From contig JAQISU010000233.1 of NCBI GenBank assembly GCA_029339505.1, forward strand, positions 3,210,001 to 3,274,000: 64,000 nt of DNA, in the 5' to 3' direction. Positions within the stretch are counted from its first letter, which is position 1. Each line of letters opens with the position of its first letter. Of the stretch, positions 54,516-64,000 are shown in pieces. Made by a program: the position numbers and the translations under genes. The notes beneath the pieces were generated by a model that had not been told where the DNA came from, did not search any database, and saw nothing but the letters and a program-made list of their open reading frames with translations. This DNA is from Unio delphinus (Eukaryota; Mollusca; Bivalvia; Unionida; Unionidae).

Positions 54516-54965
54516 TGCTCACAAGAATTATGTATGGTTTTCATCTTTATATCCTTTCTGCTCACACTCTAACAACAAAAGCTTGAAGCAAAGACAAAAT
54601 TTTGAAAAACATTTGATTGAATTCCATCTGAAGTATGCTGACTAAGAAAAAGAAAGACAATTAGTAAAAACAGGCAAGGTTATTACCCTCTGGACTTTAA
54701 TCTTTAAGGTCACTTTGTGGGAGAATGAAACACACGTACGATATTTTTCCATCCAGAGAAGAAAAAAAGGAGTACTTGAAAGCTATGCAATTTTAACAGA
54801 TAATATATTACTGATAACTTTATTAATACTTATGGACTCGCGTCACTGTTGAAACAGTGATTCTTTTCTCAAGCAGCCCCTCTCAATAGAATTCACCCAC
54901 TGAATTAAGTCTATCTTATTCAGCACCAAAATAGTACAATTTCACTAGTTTAGTGTCCCACTTAA

Positions 54966-55577
54966 CACATTAACCCCTAGTGACGACGGGGTATGAGGTA
55001 GTAGCCTACTTCCATGGTCTGTAGCGTCAAGGTCATACATGATACACTAAAGTGGGTGGTATCATTGAAAAGTAGACAGATGTAGCTCTAAAATGATAGC
55101 AAGTAATCTGGACATTTTAATTGCATTACAAAATACAGAGGGAAAAACCGAAGTTTTCGGACCCGTTTTTTTTTCCACCCAAAAATCGTCCATGGGCAGA
55201 TTCCGAATTTGTGTCCAGATTTTAGACTTTATGACCTCAGATCTACGACAGACCGGTCTGAGACGCACACAGACAGGTGAACATGTGCAAAAAGTAGGAT
55301 AAGGTGGACATTTTGAATAAAGAGTTTTCTACATAAGAAAATTATGGGTCCAATAGGCAAAAAAAAAAAAAAAAAATAAGGGCTGATGTTTGCCTTTCTG
55401 CTCATGCGCCAGCAAACTAACCAATGAAAAACATTTTCTGTATCATTATTAACCATTTATCTAACGGATTATTGTTTGGAAATCAATGTGTTATGATGTA
55501 TTCAGAAATAGTTCCCAAAATGGGTTTCCTACTCGCATTTCATGCGAAAACAGCAAAAACCTCCAGGGGTTAATGTG
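54966..55577. mobile_element. piggyBac-like MITE, 612 bp, TTAA-flanked
   Basis: Begins CACATTAACCCCTAG and ends CAGGGGTTAATGTG, flanked by TTAA at 54962-54965 and 55578-55581. It is non-coding and a different family from 41643-42420. Confidence 0.82.
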
Positions 55578-56721
55578 TTAAGAAAGACCACCTTTTTGAG
55601 TGCTGTATACTGAGGATCACTGTTTTACCACACATGTACAAGGAAGCTTACAATTAGATCAAGTTTTGAATGTACCAAATATCAGAGTTATTCCAAAACC
55701 ATCATCTTCACCAGCTGAATCTCTGGCATGTGGAATTTCCATTGTTTTCATAACTATCAAGTCAACAGCTGTGTGCCCCCCCCCCCCTCACAACTGTGTA
55801 GCAGACAACATGCAGGCACAATGGCAGTCATGCAATCCATCATTCTATATAGTATTGAGTGCATCAAATACCATACAGGTCAAAAACAAAAAATGATCTC
55901 TGATCAGCCTGAACTCGGAAATGCCAAAAAACACAATGTCAGATCATGTAAATGTTTTTTTTCTTCTCCAAATCCTGCATTTAAAGTCTGAACAATCAAT
56001 CTAAACTGGTGAGAACATCTTGACTAGACTATTAAATAACAAGACAAATAAAAGCTTTAACTTATGGACTCAAACCAATTTAATTGGGAGGAGGGGGGGA
56101 GGAGGTCCTTTTAAACCAGAATGTTCTTTTGCCTTAATTTTTTTTTCTCTTTCAGTATCATGAAAAGAATTCATTCATTTTCATATAATATCAAACCGAG
56201 ATTACTTTTTTTGACTCATCTGAACTAAAAATATATACAAGTTTAAAAGAAGAAGTACTTAACAAATACAAACCTGCATTTGTATTTGTTTTCAAGTTGG
56301 AGTAAGATCTATAAAGAAATTGCTAATTAAGTAGTGTATTATATCAGACTTGTTCTTTGCACCAACTCAAAACCAAAAACATGCAGTTACTGAATACTGG
56401 CAAATTTCTTTGAATGAGACAGCTTAGTTTTTAGAATCACTTTACTTTGATGCAGTTGAACATTACTTATGATTGACTTCCTGGTTTACAAACTTTAATT
56501 TGATTGTAGTCTAACAGTACTTACAATATACTTCTTGATTACAAATGAACAAGGAGTTAATAGCATGCTAATATTGCTGTAAAAATGTCTCACTATCACA
56601 GATCATTTATGTTCAAATGTGGCAGTGAAAATATTTACTGCATTTTTCTTTCCTGTGAATTATCACATCTATTTCATCTTTTAAAATCTAGTCATGTATG
56701 GCCATTTATTATTTATTATTA

Positions 56722-56767
<46 letters not shown>

Positions 56768-57267
56768 CACATGAAAACTAAATTTTTGTTTGTTACACTC
56801 ATCTTATATTTAACAATAAAGTATAAAAACTAAATCAAACAATTTAACCATTTTTAGCTTAATTCTAGAGTGTGGAATAGCATACAGACAGAGGGTCATT
56901 CACAAGGATGACAAAAGAATCAAAAGTAAATGAGCCACCACCAGGTGGACTCCACAATTTTTATTACTGTAAGTCAAAATAAGTGGTGGTGGTATAAATC
57001 TATACATCAGCCACCCAATTCAACATGTGGTGCTGGTGGTGGATATAAATCTAAATTTTGGCTCAATAAGTAGTGGTGGTGGTATAAATCTTTATAATGA
57101 ACACCCAGTTCAATAAGTGGTAGATGGTGGTGCTATATAAAAATAAGACAACCTCAATTTAAACTTTAATTAAGATTCTTAAGAAATAAAAAAATGAATC
57201 GATAATTCATTCCTTTATCTGAATCATATATAACCGGTCTTTACTTGTTCACTTACCATACACACTG

Positions 57268-57505
57268 GGGGCCCCGAGTGGCCGAGTGGTCTAAAGCACT
57301 TTCCATTACGGATCACTGCCATCTCACCTCTGTCTGCATAGGTTCGAGTCTAAGATTCGGCTAATGTAGTTATTTGAGAAAGCTTGCCAGTAGCTTATCT
57401 TGGTTCATTCCAGGGTTTTCCCGGGTTCTTCCTCCACCAATAATACTGGCCGCCATGTATAACCTATCATGTGCTTAAAAATGGCGTTAAACCCTAGAAC
57501 AACAA
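57268..57505 (+). mobile_element. tRNA-derived SINE, family 1
   Basis: Second copy of the element at 15608-15861, with the same box A and box B and the 'aaaatggcgttaaaccc' tail. No clear target duplication. Confidence 0.88.
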
Positions 57506-59289
57506 CAATCAGACTTGTAGTAAGGGGCCACCAGAGTAGGAAAAGGTGAGGTCTACAAACATATGGCAAGTTTACTACATGGACAGCTTAATTACCATAT
57601 ATATGTTACAGAATTTTAACATCTTTATGTATTGCATTTTGTCATTTTTTACTTCCTGTTTACATTTATTTGGAAGAGATTAATTTGGCCAAGTTTTTTC
57701 TGCAATTCTTTATTTGTACTTTTTTTTTTACATTTACCTAATGTTGGTAATAAATGACTAGTGCGGTGTATTGCCATATACAGAAAACAATATTACATAC
57801 AAAAACAGAGAATGCTCTATCAAGGTGGACTCCTAAACCAGTCTGAACTCATCATGGTGACCATAGTGTGTGAAATCTATGGTCTGTAATTGTTAATTTT
57901 CACTCCTTTTGTGGAGGAGGGGAGGTGATACACGGATACATAGTGGATATGTGAATCTTCTTGACTGAAAAAAATGTTTTCTTTCCAACAATGTTTACTG
58001 AGAGGAATACAAAAATTTAAAAAGCATAAAGGCATGTCAGCACAGCCTAGGATAATGTTGGGTATTTTCCTGTACTCTTGACAATAACAGTCTTGAAATT
58101 GAATGTGATATAATATGTTAAATCCAACATTTTCACATGGGGGATGTGGTCTTTTAAACTGATATGTTTGTCTCTTTACACACAAGATAAATACATGTAT
58201 TTTTTTTAATTATATAATGGATGTACAGTAATAGTTTTTGTCTTGCTGTAAATCAGAGAAAGAATTTTACAATCTATTTCTGAACCATTTCAACCTATTT
58301 CTTTTCCACAATAAACACCAGGTCCTACACCAATTATGAAATGGTTACTTACTAAAGAAAAACTTCAAATAACTGATATCTGATTAAAGTAAATAATCGT
58401 TGTGTTTACTTGTTGCAAATTTTAAATGTCTAAACAATTTATTTAATTATTTGCTGATGATTAGGAAAGAAAGTACAATAAAATGACCAATCAGTAATAA
58501 ACATGTTTAATGTTGCCTGAACTTCACCATGCAGCGTTCATGCCCTATTGGCAAGTATATAATTCAAAACTGAAGTATATTTTATGTCTGATGAAAACCA
58601 ACAAAGTTTTTCGAAAAATTTCTTAAAGCAAACGGTCTTAAATCATGATGTTATTCTTTGGACCCCAAGCATCGTGTTATAATGGATTTGACCTGTATGT
58701 GCAGATGCTAGACCAAAATCCATTGTAAACCAATAGTTTTATTCCAAAACAATACAATCCACCAGACATTGTGACATAATTTGACAAATTTCAGTATTTT
58801 GCCCAATATACAAACTAGAAGAGTTTCTGGAAGATAAAGTGAACAACAATGTAATATTCTAACTCGAACAGAAAACAAAAATTATCATTAATTAAAAGTA
58901 CATTTTTGTAAATAATGCACTTAAAATTTTCAGTTATTCTTGCTACAAGAACAATGGTTCCAAAAGACTACCTACTGGAATCAAAAGATTGGTCTTTAAA
59001 GACGCGTGGTCCTTAATACAGGTCTTATGAGCACCCAAGTGCAGTAGATCCGCATTACAAGGTATCTCAAGATAAGAGTAACTTTTATAAGACCTGTATG
59101 GTCATAGATTGCATTTTGGAATAGTCATACTATGTGTAATGTGTCCCCGTATAATGTACCTCACAATAAAACTATCCTTTAAATAAGGCAAGTACAGTCA
59201 TAGATGCCATTAAGATCTAAAATAGTCATACTAGGCATAATGTATCCCAGTAGAATGTACCTCAGCATAACACTATCATTTTTGTAATA

Positions 59290-60175
59290 CCTGTTAAAAT
59301 CATTTAACTATATATAATGCATTCCTGTATAGGACCTATTTCACTATAATGCATCCCTGTACAAGATCTCATTATAATGTGTACCAGTATAAGGCCATAT
59401 CAGCAAAATGCAGTCCAGTATAAGGCCATCTCACTGCAATGCTCCCAGTAGAAGATAATCTCACTGCAATGCTCCCAGTAGAAGATAATCTCACTACAAT
59501 GCAGTCCAGTATAAGGCCATCTCACTATAGTATAAGACCATCTCACTACAATGCATTCTAGTTTAAGGCCATCTCACTCCAATGCATCATAGTATAAGAC
59601 CATCTCATTACAATGCATTCTAGTTTAAGGCCATCTCACTCCAATGCATCATAGTATAAGACCATCTCATTATAATGCATTCTAGTTTAAGGCCAACTCA
59701 CTGCAATGCATCATAGTATAAGGCCATCTCACTACAATGCATTCCAGTATAAGGCCAACTCACTGCAATGCAAACCAGTACAAGGCCATCTTACTGCAAT
59801 GTAACCCAGTATAAAGCCATCTCACTACAATGCATCCCAGTATAAGACAATCTCACTACAATGCATTTGAGAATAAGACAAATCTCACTGCAATGCATCC
59901 CAGTATAACTATAAGGCCATCTTACTGCAATGTAACCCAGTATAAAGCCATCTCACTACAATGCATCCCAGTATAAGACAATCTCACTACAATGCATTTG
60001 AGAATAAGACAAATCTCACTGCAATGCATACCAGTATAACTATAAGACTATCTTACTGCAATGCATCCCAGTATAAGAAAATCTCATTACAATGCATTCC
60101 AGTATTAGGCCATCTCACTACAATGCATCCCAGTATAGGGCCATATCACTATAATGCATCCTGGTACAAGGCCAT
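59290..60175. repeat. 31-bp minisatellite, about 27 copies
   Basis: The unit is 'ctcactacaatgcatcccag' plus 'tataaggccat', well kept in the middle and decayed at the edges. There are higher-order duplications at 59555-59700 and 59785-60060. Confidence 0.92.
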
Positions 60176-61024
60176 CCAACATCACACATTTCACACTTCA
60201 ATGATTCCCTTGAATAGCATTATAATGAGTAGTAATGCAGTCTCTTGTGACAAATGGACCTTTAAACATGATGGTCTTGAGTCATTTTCCTCATTAATGT
60301 ATTAAATGCATGTGCATCAATCACTTCAGGAGTAATACAAAATCTGAAAGTGATTCATCTTTATTTAATATACATGAAAGTATATGTCAGTGAATGGACA
60401 CAAAAGGAAAATCCATCTTTTGAATTTCAAATTAGAAACTTGCTTATGGTGTAAATTAATACTGTCCAATTTACAAGTATCCTAGATCAATTCATTTTCC
60501 AAATTTTTATACTTTTCTTGAGGCCTTTTTGCATAAAAGGAAACCATTACAAATACCACAGTATTCATACACCCTCCTGTTTGCTTGTATATCCCTATCT
60601 TTTTAAAAACACATTAATGCATAAAAGTTACCAATTTATTCATCAATTTATAAATTCTAACATGATTGTTGCCAGTAAATAAATAAGTTCAATCAAGAAA
60701 TGTACACTGGAAGCTCATCAGAAGTGATAACAGGCAATAGGATAATTTCTCCATTTTTTTAAAAGTATATGTTCAAAGCTGAAAATGCTTCAAAATAATT
60801 GTCATAATTTATATGCTGGTGACTGTTTCAAAGTTTGTGTTAAGTGTCAAATTTTAACCATACATGATGTAGCCTTGTCAGACTATCTTCAATCCCTCTT
60901 TACAAATTATCACCAATTATACAGTCAACAACCAGTCTCCTCCCTTCCATAATAATGTACCTGTACATTACAGCATCAGCCTTCAATCTTTTCTATATTA
61001 TTTTTGAATATGACACAGCAATCC

Positions 61025-61127
61025 AGTCTACCATATCTACTCAATCATAAATCAGGTCAAACTGCAAACAACAGAGATCCTAATCTGACCTAGCATAAAG
61101 TGCATACATGTCAAGGTCACAGTATAA

Positions 61128-61130
<3 letters not shown>
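61025..61130. mobile_element. TA-flanked MITE, family A, fragment
   Basis: 'accatatctactcaatcata' followed by 'aaactgcaaacaacagagat', cut by a (TA)n(TG)n tract. Confidence 0.5.
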
Positions 61131-61189
<59 letters not shown>

Positions 61190-64000
61190 TCATTTTCTCT
61201 TTCCATGCTGCATTATTTTGAACATCTGGAAGCAACTGAGCAATAAAAGTTCTCTGCAATTACAAAAAATGACAATGCTGCAACACAGAACAACCAATGA
61301 ACCAAGTATTTTTTTTTTTTAAAAAAACTGGTTTAATGCTATAATGTTAAAAACAAATGTCTGAGACCTGGGATATCTCGGTGCAGTGTCATACTTGTAA
61401 TCCAAGTGTGGCGGGTCAATACCCACCCAAACCAGCCATACTGGTTACAGCACTGTCCTTAGCTTCTTGCTGTCCCTATAGTATATGTATCTCATAATGT
61501 GTTAGTATTATTACAAAAAAATAACAAAAAGTACAATCAAATCTTGTCAGCCAGGAGAACTGTCAGTTTGTTAATTTTAGTCGTTATTTTTCCAACTTCT
61601 TCATATTTTATCAATTTAATTATTTGACATAAAAATTATTTGTGTTCACTTAAAGTGGCACAAACACAACACTTATGCAATCCAATGCAAAATAAAAACC
61701 TTACCTTCGTAGTTATTACCCTATTATCAATCCATGTTTGCTTCACTTGCAACCACTTGGGGCAAACTCTGGGATAGGTAAAGACTTAAATTAATCCTAT
61801 ATATCGCATGATGCAAATAAATAGTTTTTACTTGATGTATTTTAAGGCTGCAGGTTTAAAAGCAAATATCTTTCAACTGCCAGAAAAACAACCCTTGTAT
61901 CTATCCTGATCCCAAATTATGTAAAGCTCTGCAGGAAACAACTCCAAGGGACAGTGTACTACTATTGCCAACTTTTGGAGAGTACTTAGGCGTCTATAAG
62001 CACCCTATAACCAACTTCATCTGCCAAGAAACTAGGAATCTTGCACAGAAACAAGGAATACATGATATCCACTACTTATCACAAGAAAGAAGCTAAAGTA
62101 CCTACATATTCATATTTAGATTATTCTTTGCAAAACAAATCTAAAGGTACAAGACTGGATAACTTTTCAAATTCAAAGACTACAATCAAACCAACAGAAG
62201 CAGTAAAGTTCTTGTTGTACTTCCTTTGTTGTAGCCCACTATAAATAATGTACAGTCAGTTCACCCTAGTTGCTACTAACATTTAAAGTCATCCTTTTCC
62301 GAAAATAACTGACAGTTACCTTTCCATCTGGGCATATTCAATTCATACATAATACCATTTAATGCATAAATAATACCATCGATTCATAAATGATACCTGT
62401 GGTGTGACGGATTGTTATGCCACCACTGTGGTAAGTGTGTTATAGTTGGGGTGGGGTGTTCCAATATTTTATCAAGTCCCACCCAGGCTCGATTTTGTCT
62501 GGAAGTTAAATCAGTAACAGATTTATGTAAAGCTCCAAATCCCCAATCAGCAATGCTGACAGTTAAATGACTGAATATACAAAAAAGCGAAATTCAACGA
62601 ATAACAATTTAATAACAATTCAGTAGTCAATTGCTTCAAATTTCCCAAGTACTCTCCTTCCTCTCGACCCTGTGATAGCCTATTGCATCATTTAATTAGT
62701 AAAGATAGATTTCCACCTGTCCTTGCATTCTACTCATACGTGTATTATTCTCTCCTATTCCTCCAATTCCTTCACTTGATCCAAATTCCTACTCCTCCAT
62801 GACTTCTCTATACTCCTTCTTCACTATCTCTTCCTCAACTCTGTACAGACTAGGCACTCTGACTGCTTCACTAGTCTCAATTCCGTCTATCTCATTACAT
62901 CCAACCTATCATCAGATAACGGCTATTAACTTTCTTTGGACATGCATTCATTCACATCGAAATACCCATATGTTCTTGTATGGTAAAACATTGTAATAAA
63001 AGCACTGTATCAATTCTCATACATTCATCAATAAATTGTGTCACATCAGTACATGTTCCTAATCCCATTATACTAAACAATGTCACAATAATCAGACACC
63101 TTTCTTTACTGTAATCATTACAACTCATACAAAGTACATAAATATTCCAATATCCATGATATGATATATCCATGCATCCATATTAACAAATCTTACACAC
63201 TTCAACCATTTTCCAAATCCACAATTCAAACATGTGCAAGTTCTAAGATATCACATGAATAAATGCACTCATTTACTATGAAGTAACATATTAGCAAATT
63301 ACAAAATTAATTTTGACCACAAGCTAACAATCTACATAATTCTCTACATAATCAAGCGCATTTCCCAAATACACACGTCAATTAAACACTACAAAGATAA
63401 TTATATATACTTATCGATTATAGTAATAAAGTATACATACTACACCTAATTACAATTACAATGCCATAATATTCTGCAAAAGTCTAGCAAATCGCCTAAT
63501 GAAATTTATGAAGCTTTCTCTATCTTTAGAATCTCCTAAGTTTTACTGCCAAATTACAACTGGCTTCCTTGAAGTAATCCTATATTGTTCAGCAATCTTC
63601 CTAGAGAGACTAAATTTTCACTTGCTAGTTAGAAGTTATAAATCGGATCTAAATTATTATCTCAACTCTGATTGGGTGTCACAGTGACCTGATTTGGACA
63701 ATGTTCTTCTTGCTGTCTGTCCACATAGAGACGGATTTAGAACATGCCCTGTTCCCCCTCGCGCGTTTCTCTGATGTTAGGACTAAGCTGTGACAGAGAT
63801 GGGAAGTCGCGCAATCTAACGCCTGTGACAATTCAAGATGCCACCAGGTCTTCTCTCTGGTCATGGCAACCCTGCATAAGATATTAACTCTAGCCTGTGG
63901 CAATGTTTAAACATCAAATCAAGGCTTGTAACAATACCTTTGTTTATACACATCTTACTAACTGGCTGAGCAAGAAGACAATACCATTCAATTCATAAAT

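Larger units (their letters stand above)
51778..64000. other. DMD: Upstream dystrophin intron (continues past window)
   Basis: 12.2 kb with no exon I can support. Besides elements listed separately it holds a 20-bp 'acacccaatacaaagtttgt' array at 53745-53950, (ATT)n at 56712-56766, a roughly 60-bp 'ggtggtggtataaatc' array at 56975-57125, and (TA)n(TG)n at 61128-61190. The last 2 kb is unremarkable. Confidence 0.55.

Noticed and set aside
59290..60175. CRISPR-like 31-bp repeats
   Set aside because: There are no distinct spacers; units follow each other directly.
61355..61480. Possible fourth SINE head
   Set aside because: Only a weak box-B-like 'ggtcaataccc' and no convincing box A.
51778..64000. 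Actin-binding (CH) domain exons of dystrophin
   Set aside because: Looked for upstream of the first rod exon on the minus strand; no stretch with CH-domain residues and splice sites could be supported.

Overview
ORGANISM. This is animal nuclear DNA: long AT-rich introns with consensus splice sites, tRNA-derived SINEs, microsatellites, minisatellites and many small DNA transposons. Exons of a dystrophin orthologue, together with a SINE ending in an 'aaatggcgttaaac' tail of a kind I associate with bivalves, suggest an invertebrate, probably a mollusc. The species cannot be named from the window. HOST GENE. Eleven minus-strand exons between 51777 and 326 encode hinge 1 and the first rod spectrin repeats of dystrophin. 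Their reading phases join without conflict along the whole chain. One intron uses a GC-AG splice pair. The actin-binding domain exons are not seen and should lie beyond 64000; the gene continues below position 326. MAVERICK/POLINTON. The 34-kb intron between the last two exons holds a 13,987-bp Maverick/Polinton element (938-14924), bounded by 230-bp terminal inverted repeats and a 5-bp target duplication (ACTGT). A leftward block (8818 to 1202) encodes virion functions: a conserved protein with an in-frame stop, a basic core-like protein, the double-jelly-roll major capsid protein, a pVI/pX-like protein, an adenovirus-type cysteine protease, a repeat-containing protein of unknown function, a two-helix membrane protein and two minor-capsid proteins. 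Five of these genes carry the same AATTGAAA-type motif 14-20 nt before their ATG. The right part holds a helicase C-terminus fused to HNH, a frameshifted integrase, a frameshifted zinc-ribbon/PLA2 pair and a rightward packaging ATPase whose last codons lie in the terminal repeat. No family-B DNA polymerase gene is present. A 136-bp near-perfect fold-back palindrome (11508-11643) sits where a zinc-finger gene loses its start and the helicase loses its ATP-binding half, so it looks like a deletion/inversion scar. The element is therefore probably a decayed copy. REST OF WINDOW. The introns and the 12 kb upstream of the first visible exon hold relics of hAT, piggyBac, pogo-like and TA-flanked MITE elements, a non-LTR reverse-transcriptase fragment, three SINE families and several minisatellites. 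A centre of the Maverick (9689-10240) without protein genes contains strong hairpins, a Pol III-like terminator and a tRNA-like sequence. I regard the shared promoter motif, the palindromic ends, this structured region and the fold-back scar as the most novel signals.
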